A stretch of DNA of 14,951 nucleotides from an uncultured Eubacteriales bacterium. GTDB lineage: Bacteria > Bacillota > Clostridia > Oscillospirales > Acutalibacteraceae. Made by a program: the position numbers and the translations under genes. This document shows positions 1 through 6,530 of the stretch, piece after piece; within the stretch, counting starts at the first letter, position 1, and each line of letters opens with the position of its first letter. The stretch covers positions 1-14,951 of the forward strand of contig ONNU01000346.1 of assembly GCA_900319255.1 (NCBI GenBank). Direction: 5' to 3'. Below the pieces are notes generated by a model. It made no database searches. It was not told the DNA's origin and saw nothing but the letters and a program-made list of their open reading frames with translations.

Positions 1-2
1 AC

Positions 3-50
3 TTTGATATGGAGCTGGCTGAGGATTCTTTCATTCCCCTTACCATCTAA
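3..50 (+). CDS. possible 3' end of an unknown upstream gene
   Basis: From position 3 a frame is open for 15 codons (ending in residues DSFIPLTI) and closes with TAA at 48-50. The residue mix looks protein-like, but the piece is far too short to identify. Another frame (starting at position 1) is also open, to the TAA at 73-75, so the choice is uncertain. No intrinsic terminator follows it; the only nearby structure is a 6-bp hairpin at 107-123 without a T-run. Confidence 0.2.
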   Translation, partial: FDMELAEDSFIPLTI

Positions 51-122
51 CTATAACACGCGAGAACGAAAGTAACGCATTGTCAGACCTATCCCGCGAT
101 CATGACACCGGCGGCACGCCGG

Positions 123-152
123 TTGAATGTTGGGGGGAGGATGTGGTACAAT
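123..152 (+). promoter_or_regulatory. candidate sigma-A promoter P1
   Basis: TTGAAT (123-128) and TACAAT (147-152) are separated by 18 nt. They match the -35 consensus at 4 of 6 positions and the -10 consensus at 5 of 6. The site lies about 100 nt upstream of the first flavoprotein gene and would give a leader of roughly 90 nt. The -10 overlaps a small GTAC-AATA-GTAC inverted repeat. This is sequence match only. Confidence 0.4.
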
Positions 153-169
153 AGTACATGTAGATATTT

Positions 170-198
170 TTAAGACAGACCGGTTCTTATTTTATAGT
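170..198 (+). promoter_or_regulatory. candidate second promoter P2
   Basis: TTAAGA (170-175), a 17-nt spacer and TATAGT (193-198) match consensus at 4 of 6 and 5 of 6 positions. If used, transcription would start near 205, giving a leader of about 45 nt. It overlaps the left arm and loop of the hairpin at 176-212, so P1 transcripts would contain that hairpin and P2 transcripts would not. Confidence 0.3.
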
Positions 199-212
199 AT
201 TGGCAGGGTCTG
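176..212 (+). repeat. leader inverted repeat CAGACC/GGTCTG
   Basis: CAGACC (176-181) pairs with GGTCTG (207-212) across a 25-nt loop. After one mismatch the stem continues with two more pairs (173-174 with 214-215). A T-rich but interrupted stretch follows. It could be a weak leader structure for transcripts from P1; the long loop makes chance pairing possible. Confidence 0.25.
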
Positions 213-249
213 GCTTTATTATGTAATTTTATTTTGTTAGGGTGATGGG

Positions 250-1497
250 ATGAAAAAAAAGGTCAGAGTCGCTGTTGTCGGCGGGGGCGCTTCGGGGCTT
301 GCAGCGGCAGTTACTGCTTCCGGCAGATTCGGAAGGGGCAGCGTAGCCGTTATCGAAAAGCAGGCTAAAACCGGACGAAAGCTCCTTGCGACCGGTAACG
401 GAAGATGCAATATCGGCAACAGAAATTTATCACGCAGAAATTATCACGGCGATAAAAAAATAATAGATTCCGTTCTTTCAGGCTTTGATACAGATAAGGC
501 GATAAGCTTTTTCAGCTCTCTCGGTCTCCTTATCCGTGAGGACAGCGAGGGACGGCTTTATCCCTACAGCAATAAAGCAAGCACTGTGCTGGACTGCCTG
601 AGATACAGGCTTATGCAAAACGGCGCTGAGGAAATCTGCGATTTTCATATCAATTCGATACATAAGGAAAATGATACTTTTATTATTTCCTCGGATGATA
701 ATGATATTATTTTTGCAAATAATATTATTTTTGCCTCAGGCTCGGCTGCTTCTCCTTCGCTGGGAGCTGATACAAGCGGTTATTCCCTTCTGAAAAAGGC
801 GGGGCTGAAGCCTGCTCCCCTTTTCCCTTCGCTTTCGCCTGTTCCGTGCAGTGAAAAATTCAAGGCTCTTAAAGGCGTCAGAGCCAAGGGAACGGTATCT
901 CTTTTCGCTGACAATAAAAAGATCGCTGAAAAAAAAGGTGAGATACAATTTTCGGACAAGGGCTTATCGGGTATCTGCGTTTTTGATCTGTCAAGGTATG
1001 TCAATGAGTTTTTTGCTCTGGGTTCGGTTTCCGGAAGAGAATGTAAAAAGCTCAGCCTTTCGGTGGATCTTATGCCTGAAACGGATCGTGATGAGGTATT
1101 TGCATATCTGAAAAAATGCCGCAGAATTTTCGGAGGTGAAAGCTCAGAGCTTATATTATCCTTCGCTTTTGATAAAAAGCTTGCCGGTGTCATTGCTGCA
1201 AGGGCAGGTCTGAAAGGAAGAACATGCAGCTCATTGAACGACCAGCAGCTGAGAATGCTTGCGGATGAAATAAAGGAGCTTTGCTTTACTCCGGAATGTC
1301 TGAGCGGGTTTGAAACCTCACAGGTCAGCGCAGGCGGCTATGACAGCAAGACCGTTGATCCGGAGACACTGATGTGCAGGAAAATAAAAAATCTTTATAT
1401 CTGCGGAGAGCTGCTTGACGCGGACGGCGACTGCGGGGGATATAATCTGCATTTCGCCTTTGGCAGCGGTATCAGGGCTGCAGAACATATTAAATAA
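250..1497 (+). CDS. NAD(P)/FAD-dependent oxidoreductase, HI0933/BaiN-like flavoprotein
   Basis: This 415-residue protein belongs by its motifs to the HI0933-like flavoprotein family (annotated as aminoacetone oxidase or BaiN-like). The true substrates of most members are unknown. The N-terminus has a Rossmann FAD-binding loop GGGASG at residues 11-16 after a short beta strand. The family signature GRKLLATGNGRCNIGN follows at about 42-57. The C-terminus carries a second FAD-contacting block, ICGELLDADGDCGGYN, and then a glycine-rich helix. No signal peptide or membrane segment is seen, so it is probably cytoplasmic. The ATG at 250 follows an AGGGTGA Shine-Dalgarno with about 4 nt spacing. The length is normal for the family. 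It is the first gene of a two-gene operon with the COG2509-type protein 11 nt downstream. The bile-acid role of the namesake BaiN should not be assumed; nothing else here suggests bile-acid metabolism. Confidence 0.9.
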   Translation: MKKKVRVAVVGGGASGLAAAVTASGRFGRGSVAVIEKQAKTGRKLLATGNGRCNIGNRNLSRRNYHGDKKIIDSVLSGFDTDKAISFFSSLGLLIREDSEGRLYPYSNKASTVLDCLRYRLMQNGAEEICDFHINSIHKENDTFIISSDDNDIIFANNIIFASGSAASPSLGADTSGYSLLKKAGLKPAPLFPSLSPVPCSEKFKALKGVRAKGTVSLFADNKKIAEKKGEIQFSDKGLSGICVFDLSRYVNEFFALGSVSGRECKKLSLSVDLMPETDRDEVFAYLKKCRRIFGGESSELILSFAFDKKLAGVIAARAGLKGRTCSSLNDQQLRMLADEIKELCFTPECLSGFETSQVSAGGYDSKTVDPETLMCRKIKNLYICGELLDADGDCGGYNLHFAFGSGIRAAEHIK

Positions 1498-1508
1498 ATG
1501 GTGATGAA

Positions 1509-3101
1509 ATGATAAGGATAAATAATATTTCTCTTCCCCTTGATTATGATGACGGGGATCTTATAAAATATGCGGCTCAGGCGCTGAAGATCAGCGAAAG
1601 CAGCATTAAAAGCGCCGGGCTTTTCAAAAGAAGCGTGGACGCAAGAAAAAAGAATAATGTACATTTTGAAGCTGCAATTGATATCGAGGTTTTCAAAAAT
1701 GAGGACAGGATCGCCAGGCGCAGCTCAAAAGCTAAAATTACAGAGCCGTACAGCTATGAGCTGAAAAGCTCGGGAAAGCTTGAAAAAAGACCGGTGATAA
1801 TAGGCTGCGGTCCCTGCGGTCTTTTTGCGGGGCTGATACTCGCTCAGGCTGGACAGGAGCCGCTGATAATCGAACAGGGCAAGGATGTGGACAGGCGCAC
1901 GGCTGATGTGGATGTTTTCAGAAGCAGAGGTCTGCTGGACGAAAGCTCAAATATCCAGTTCGGTGAGGGCGGCGCAGGAACTTTCTCTGACGGAAAGCTC
2001 AACACCGGTACAAAGGACAAGCGTATCCGCAAGGTGCTGAGCGAATTTACAGCTCATGGCGCCCCTGAGGATATAATGTATCTTGCAAAGCCGCATATCG
2101 GGACGGATATCCTGAGAAATGTCGTTAAGAATATCAGAAATGATATTATCTCCTGCGGCGGCGAGGTTATATTTGATGCGAGGCTTTCTGATATCGAAGA
2201 AAAAAACGGCAGGATATGTGCTGTTTCCTATACCGCCGGAAATACCGTCAACAGGATCGAAACGGATAATGTTATCCTCGCGATCGGTCACAGCGCAAGA
2301 AATACCTTTGAAATGCTCCGCAGCAAGGGTATAGCTATGCAGCAGAAGGCTTTTTCTATGGGTGTGAGGATCGAGCATCTGCAGGAAAATATCAATAAAC
2401 AGCAATACGGGGATTTTTACGATCACCCGAGACTGAAAGCTGCTGATTATAAATTAGCCGTGCATACAAAAAGCGGACGGGGTGTCTATACCTTCTGTAT
2501 GTGCCCCGGCGGATGCGTTGTCGCCGCCGCCAGCGAAAAGGGCAGGCTTGTGACAAACGGCATGAGCGAATATGCAAGAGATATGATAAATGCAAATTCC
2601 GCTGTGCTGGTGGGCATTGATACGGATGATTTCGGCAGCGATGATGCGCTTGCCGGTATCAGATTGCAAAGAGAGCTTGAGGAAAGAGCGTTTTCATTCG
2701 GCGGGGAAAATTATCATGCCCCTGTCCAGAGAGTGGGCGAATTTCTCAGCAGGACTTCCTCAGCAGGCTTCGGCTCTGTTATCCCGAGCTACAGACCGGG
2801 AGTTGAAAAAACCGATCTGAACAGGCTTCTGCCGGGATTTATGGCGGATTCTCTCAGAGAAGGGCTTCTTCTTATGGATTCACGGCTCAAGGGCTTTGCT
2901 GATGAGGATGCTGTACTGACAGCTGTTGAAAGCCGCAGCTCTTCACCGGTCAGAATACTGAGAAACGAAAAAATGCAGTCCGTCAGTATGGAGGGGCTTT
3001 ATCCCTGCGGCGAGGGCGCAGGCTATGCCGGGGGTATCATGTCGGCAGCTGTCGATGGAATAAAGGCTGCGGAAATGATACTGGAAATGACGCAAAAATG
3101 A
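1509..3101 (+). CDS. FAD-dependent dehydrogenase, COG2509-like, function unknown
   Basis: This 530-residue protein resembles the uncharacterised FAD-dependent dehydrogenases of COG2509. About 90 N-terminal residues form a small basic alpha/beta domain. A Rossmann FAD loop GCGPCG follows at 99-104; here C100 and C103 stand where relatives often have other small residues. The family block FGEGGAGTFSDGKLNTGTKD lies at 151-170. A cysteine- and glycine-containing stretch (YTFCMCPGG) is mid-protein, and the C-terminal FAD-closing block (GLYPCGEGAGYAGGIMSAA) ends the fold. No export signal is visible. The ATG at 1509 follows GGTGA (1500-1504), 11 nt after the stop of the first flavoprotein, so the two are surely co-transcribed. 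The electron partner and substrate are not known for this family, and pairing with an HI0933-like enzyme does not settle either. Confidence 0.88.
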   Translation: MIRINNISLPLDYDDGDLIKYAAQALKISESSIKSAGLFKRSVDARKKNNVHFEAAIDIEVFKNEDRIARRSSKAKITEPYSYELKSSGKLEKRPVIIGCGPCGLFAGLILAQAGQEPLIIEQGKDVDRRTADVDVFRSRGLLDESSNIQFGEGGAGTFSDGKLNTGTKDKRIRKVLSEFTAHGAPEDIMYLAKPHIGTDILRNVVKNIRNDIISCGGEVIFDARLSDIEEKNGRICAVSYTAGNTVNRIETDNVILAIGHSARNTFEMLRSKGIAMQQKAFSMGVRIEHLQENINKQQYGDFYDHPRLKAADYKLAVHTKSGRGVYTFCMCPGGCVVAAASEKGRLVTNGMSEYARDMINANSAVLVGIDTDDFGSDDALAGIRLQRELEERAFSFGGENYHAPVQRVGEFLSRTSSAGFGSVIPSYRPGVEKTDLNRLLPGFMADSLREGLLLMDSRLKGFADEDAVLTAVESRSSSPVRILRNEKMQSVSMEGLYPCGEGAGYAGGIMSAAVDGIKAAEMILEMTQK

Positions 3102-3109
3102 GGTGAGAA

Positions 3110-3145
3110 ATGTTAAGATATACTATAGTGGTCTATAGGGAATGA
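3110..3145 (+). CDS. 11-codon mini-ORF with a good ribosome binding site
   Basis: Directly after the stop of the second flavoprotein lies AGGTGA (3101-3106), then 3 nt, then ATG at 3110. The frame encodes MLRYTIVVYRE and stops at 3143-3145. The site closely resembles those of the two upstream genes (GGTGATG), so ribosomes could start here. It may be the beginning of a third cistron that has been lost, a tiny peptide, or chance. I do not recognise the peptide. Confidence 0.2.
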   Translation: MLRYTIVVYRE

Positions 3146-3154
3146 TTTCTGATT

Positions 3155-3364
3155 TTACAGTTTTTCTTTATATTTTGAGTTCTTCTGACCGCTGGCTTCT
3201 TCTAGGGTCCCCCTTTCCTTATCCTCCCCGCTTCGCTCTGCTTTGGCTGGTTTACCATGTTTCCGGCTCCTGCCTGACGCGCGGATGATCGCTACGGCAA
3301 TGCTTGTAATTATTTCACAACCCATTTCCTTATCCCCTGTAGAGATCCTTTTGTGCCTGTCCAT
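3155..3364 (-). CDS. possible small hypothetical protein, 69 residues
   Basis: A minus-strand frame of 69 codons starts at ATG 3364-3362. GAGGAA (3375-3370) lies 5 nt upstream, an ideal Shine-Dalgarno. Residues 15-29 (GCEIITSIAVAIIRA) are hydrophobic. The rest, about 30-69, is strongly charged and lysine/glutamate-rich, with low complexity. I do not recognise it. It lies 181 nt beyond the stop of engB and after the intrinsic terminator at 3426-3464, so it would need its own promoter, and I see no good one in the roughly 60 nt between. It fills most of an otherwise empty gap. A second possible start is the Met at residue 14. It could equally be a chance open frame. Confidence 0.35.
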   Translation of the reverse strand: MDRHKRISTGDKEMGCEIITSIAVAIIRASGRSRKHGKPAKAERSGEDKERGTLEEASGQKNSKYKEKL

Positions 3365-3425
3365 GATCTTTCCTCACTGCCGCAAGGCAATGAAGTAAAT
3401 CTTGACAAAAAATTCCATCACATAG

Positions 3426-3464
3426 AAAAAAGCCGATGAATCGTTTGGTTCACCGACTTTTTTT
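3426..3464 (-). terminator. intrinsic terminator of the engB operon
   Basis: Read on the minus strand, an A-run and AGTCGGTGAA pair with TTCATCGGCT across an 8-nt loop (3441-3448). A T-run ends the structure and another A-rich/T-rich pairing flanks it. Two positions are G-T wobbles on the minus strand but C-A and A-C mismatches on the plus strand, so the stem is continuous only in minus-strand RNA. It sits about 80 nt after the engB stop. It may still act weakly on plus-strand transcripts arriving from the flavoprotein operon, for which I see no other terminator. Confidence 0.8.
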
Positions 3465-3495
3465 ATTTATTGCTTTGTCCGATAGTCCGAAAAGT

Positions 3496-3545
3496 GATAA
3501 AATTTTCCCCTCCGGCAGCATTCCTGCCGCTGTCAGCTTTTTATC
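3496..3545 (-). repeat. nested inverted repeat just after engB
   Basis: CGGCAG (3513-3518) and CTGCCG (3524-3529) form a 6-bp stem with a 5-nt loop. It is enclosed by outer arms GATAAAA (3496-3502) and TTTTATC (3539-3545) that touch the engB stop codon. There is no proper U-tract after the inner stem, so it is not a second standard terminator. It may stabilise the 3' end of the engB mRNA. Confidence 0.4.
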
Positions 3546-4133
3546 TTAATCCTCCGCTATGCTTTCTTCAATAGCCTGCCTTATCTCGTCAACTCCCTCT
3601 CCGGTCTGCGACGAGCACGGGAAAAGCCTTACTCCCTCATATGCCGAAAGCTCCTCAGTCAGAGCGTCTATCCTTGACTGTATCTGTGATTTTTTCAGCT
3701 TATCAAGCTTTGTCAGAGCAATGATAAAATTATATCCCGTTGAATAGAGAAAATCTATCATCGCAATATCGTCCTTTGTGGGACTGTGACGTATATCGCA
3801 TATCTGTACTATCAGCGAGATAGCGCGCTCCTGAGCAAAATAGCCCTCTACAAGCTCTGCCCAGCGGTCTTTTTCGCTTCTTGACACCTTTGCATATCCG
3901 TATCCCGGAAGATCTGCAAAGCGTACATCATTCAGCTTGAAGAAATTGATAGTGGTGGTCTTTCCGGGAGTTGCGCTTACTCTGGCAATGGATTTGCGGT
4001 AGAGTATCTTATTGATAAGAGAGGATTTTCCTACATTGGATTTTCCTGAAAATACTATCTCCGGCATATCTGATGCAGGTATCTGCTTTGATTTTCCGTA
4101 GGATGCTTCAAATTCAACTATATGGAAATTCAT
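3546..4133 (-). CDS. engB: ribosome biogenesis GTP-binding protein EngB/YsxC
   Basis: This 195-residue TrmE-Era-EngA-EngB-type GTPase is needed for late assembly of the large ribosomal subunit in Bacillus (YsxC, also 195 residues). All G motifs are present. G1 is GKSNVGKSS at 30-38, the switch threonine region TPGKT is at 55-59, G3 is DLPGYG at 74-79, G4 is TKLDK at 141-145 and G5 is SSQ near 174-176. It is cytoplasmic and acts on the 50S precursor. The start ATG (4133-4131) overlaps the lon stop in the arrangement ATGA, and a strong GGGGGGAG site lies inside the end of lon, so translation is probably coupled. lon-ysxC adjacency is also found in Bacillus. It is the last gene of the minus-strand operon. 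Confidence 0.97.
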   Translation of the reverse strand: MNFHIVEFEASYGKSKQIPASDMPEIVFSGKSNVGKSSLINKILYRKSIARVSATPGKTTTINFFKLNDVRFADLPGYGYAKVSRSEKDRWAELVEGYFAQERAISLIVQICDIRHSPTKDDIAMIDFLYSTGYNFIIALTKLDKLKKSQIQSRIDALTEELSAYEGVRLFPCSSQTGEGVDEIRQAIEESIAED

Positions 4134-6472
4134 TTGCTCCCCCCTTTGCCCTGTACCAGCGCATTGTCAAGCACGGTATTGATATTGTCTGCAAATACAA
4201 ACTCTATCGAATCCCTTACAAGCGGATCTATATCATCAAGATCTGATTTGTTTTCCTCAGGAATAATAACTGTCTTTATTCCGAGCCTGTATGCTGCCAT
4301 GGTTTTTTCCTTCAGTCCGCCTATGGGAAGTACCCTGCCTCTGATGGTGATCTCACCGGTCATTGCAAGATCTCTTCTGGCAGGCTTTCCGGTAAGGGCT
4401 GAGGTTATCGCTGTCGCCATAGTAATGCCGGCGGAAGGTCCGTCCTTGGGAACTGCTCCCTCCGGTACATGGATGTGGATATCCTTTGTCTGGTAAAACT
4501 CCGGATCAATGCTGAGCTTATCCGACATTGAGCGTACACATGTATATGCCGCATGAGCCGATTCCTTCATGACATCCCCCAGAGAACCGGTAAGCTCGAT
4601 CTTTCCTGTGCCGTTGAGTACGGCTACCTCTACGGGGAGAGTTTCGCCGCCCACTGACGTCCATGCAAGTCCTGTTGCAAGTCCCACCTCGTTCTCCTTT
4701 TCAAGAGTATCAAGCTTATATTTTCTGCTGCCGAGATATTCCTCAAGATTCTTTGTATTGATACGGATGCTCTTTACCTCTTCGCTGACGATTTTTACAG
4801 CTGCCTTATTCATCAGCTTTGAAATAAATCTTTCAAGAGTTCTTACGCCGGATTCTCTTGTATAGCTGTCAATGATATCATATATCGCAGTATCGGTTAT
4901 CTTGAATTCCTTTGAGCTGAGACCGTGAGCCTTGAGCTGCTTTGATACAAGATGCCTTTTTGCGATCTGGAATTTTTCCTCTCTTGTGTAGCTGTCAATA
5001 TGTATTATATCCATTCTGTCAAGCAGCGGAGCCGGAATGGCTGTGTAATCATTGGCGGTGGTGATGAAAAGCACCTTGCTCAGGTCAAAGGGCATATCTA
5101 TATAATGATCGAAAAAGGTGGAATTCTGCTCGCCGTCAAGCACCTCCAAAAGAGCCGATGTGGGATCCCCGTGATAGTCACGTCCCAGCTTGTCAAGCTC
5201 GTCAAGAAGTATCAGCGGATTTGCGGATTTCGACTGGTTTACAGCATACATGATCCTGCCCATCATTGCGCCGATATAGGTTCTTCTGTGACCGCGGATC
5301 TCTGCTTCGTCATGGATGCCGCCCAGCGCGATCCTCTGATAGTTCCTGCCTACTGCTTCCGCAACAGAATGTGCGATGGAGGTCTTGCCTACTCCGGGAG
5401 GACCTGCAAGACAGATGATCTGACCCTTGACCTCCGGATTCAGCTTCCTTACCGCAAGGGCTTCGACAATATTTTCCTTGACCTTTTTCAGCCCGTAATG
5501 GTTTTTATCAAGACGGGAATTGATATGCTTAATGTCGATCTTTTCCTTTGTGTACACGCCCCAGGGAAGCTCTACGCAGGTATCAAGATATGTCCTGACA
5601 ACATTTGCTTCCGCTGAGCCGGTCATCATTTTTTCAAGCTTATATACCTCTTTATAAAGCTTATCCTTGTTTTCATCGCTTGTGTTCAGCTTTTTGATCT
5701 TTTCTCTGTATTCATCGGCTTCGGCTGAATAATCATCGGTATCCCCAAGCTCATCCTTTATCGCGCGGAGCCTTTCCTTCAGATAGTATTCCTTCTGGTT
5801 AAGATCAATGTTTTCCTTGGTCTTTTCGCTGATCTCGTTTTCGATCTCAAGTATGCTTATCTCATGGAGAAGAAGCTCATAGGTCTTTGTAAGCCTTTCC
5901 TCTTCATCAAGCAGATCAAGTATCTTCTGCTTATCACGGAAATCCCTGATGAAATTATCGCCTACAAAATCAGCAAGCCGTCCTGCATCCTCGATATCAG
6001 CTGCGCGAAGGGGTATATCCTGGGGTATTCTCGGATTGTTCAGCGCATAGTCCTGCACTGCATCCTTTATCATATTTGTAAGCGCTTCAATTTTCAGATA
6101 ATTACCCGAAGGTATATCCTTCAGCTCAGTGATATCTACTTTAAGATAATCGGATGAATAATCCTGGGAGATCACCTTTGCTCTTGTGATGCCTCTTATC
6201 ACCACACGAAGATAATTCTCTGTCAGCCTTGCGATCTGCATAACCTGCGAATATACGCCGATCTGAAACAGATCCTTCAATTCCGGCTCATCCTTCATGG
6301 GATCCTTCTGCGAAGTGATGAATATATGCTGGCTGCTTTTCATTGATTCGGTCAGCGCCAGTACAGAATCGTCTCTTGCTACATCAAAATGCAGGACAGA
6401 GCCGGGATATATTACAAGTCCTCTCAACGGTAGGACAGGTATACCATTATATGTTTCACCTTCATTATTCAT
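4130..6472 (-). CDS. lon: ATP-dependent Lon protease (LonA type)
   Basis: This 780-residue LonA protease is close in length to Bacillus LonA. It degrades misfolded and regulatory proteins in the cytoplasm as a hexamer. An N-terminal substrate-binding domain (about 10-200) starts with the typical LPLRGLVIYPG. A long coiled-coil helix lies at about 195-265. The AAA+ module has Walker A GPPGVGKT at 357-364 and Walker B ILLDELDK at 421-428. The C-terminal protease domain has catalytic Ser680 in PKDGPSAG and Lys723 in GGLKEK, giving the Ser-Lys dyad. The ATG at 6472 is preceded by an AGGGATGAG site. The gene begins 58 nt after polC and its end overlaps engB by 4 nt. I see no inverted repeat resembling a heat-shock operator in the short polC-lon gap, so dedicated heat control is not evident. 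Confidence 0.98.
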   Translation of the reverse strand: MNNEGETYNGIPVLPLRGLVIYPGSVLHFDVARDDSVLALTESMKSSQHIFITSQKDPMKDEPELKDLFQIGVYSQVMQIARLTENYLRVVIRGITRAKVISQDYSSDYLKVDITELKDIPSGNYLKIEALTNMIKDAVQDYALNNPRIPQDIPLRAADIEDAGRLADFVGDNFIRDFRDKQKILDLLDEEERLTKTYELLLHEISILEIENEISEKTKENIDLNQKEYYLKERLRAIKDELGDTDDYSAEADEYREKIKKLNTSDENKDKLYKEVYKLEKMMTGSAEANVVRTYLDTCVELPWGVYTKEKIDIKHINSRLDKNHYGLKKVKENIVEALAVRKLNPEVKGQIICLAGPPGVGKTSIAHSVAEAVGRNYQRIALGGIHDEAEIRGHRRTYIGAMMGRIMYAVNQSKSANPLILLDELDKLGRDYHGDPTSALLEVLDGEQNSTFFDHYIDMPFDLSKVLFITTANDYTAIPAPLLDRMDIIHIDSYTREEKFQIAKRHLVSKQLKAHGLSSKEFKITDTAIYDIIDSYTRESGVRTLERFISKLMNKAAVKIVSEEVKSIRINTKNLEEYLGSRKYKLDTLEKENEVGLATGLAWTSVGGETLPVEVAVLNGTGKIELTGSLGDVMKESAHAAYTCVRSMSDKLSIDPEFYQTKDIHIHVPEGAVPKDGPSAGITMATAITSALTGKPARRDLAMTGEITIRGRVLPIGGLKEKTMAAYRLGIKTVIIPEENKSDLDDIDPLVRDSIEFVFADNINTVLDNALVQGKGGSK

Positions 6473-6530
6473 TATCTCATCCCTTTCTTTTTTCCATAAC
6501 TTTCCGGCTGTACCCGGTGTTTTCTTTTCA

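Noticed and set aside
107..123. Hairpin ACCGGC/GCCGGT as a terminator of an upstream gene
   Set aside because: The 6-bp stem is followed by TGAATGTTGGGG rather than a T-run, and its last base is also the start of the candidate -35 box.
3123..3138. CTATAG...CTATAG inverted/direct repeat after the flavoprotein operon
   Set aside because: It is only 6 bp, all weak pairs, without a T-run. It is too short to separate from chance.
3402..3407. A perfect TTGACA box on the plus strand in the convergent gap
   Set aside because: No acceptable -10 box follows at 16-18 nt and the next element is the engB terminator, so a promoter is unlikely.
4952..5617. A 221-codon plus-strand open frame opposite lon
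   Set aside because: It is antisense to well-conserved AAA+ coding sequence with all Lon motifs intact, and has no recognisable domain.
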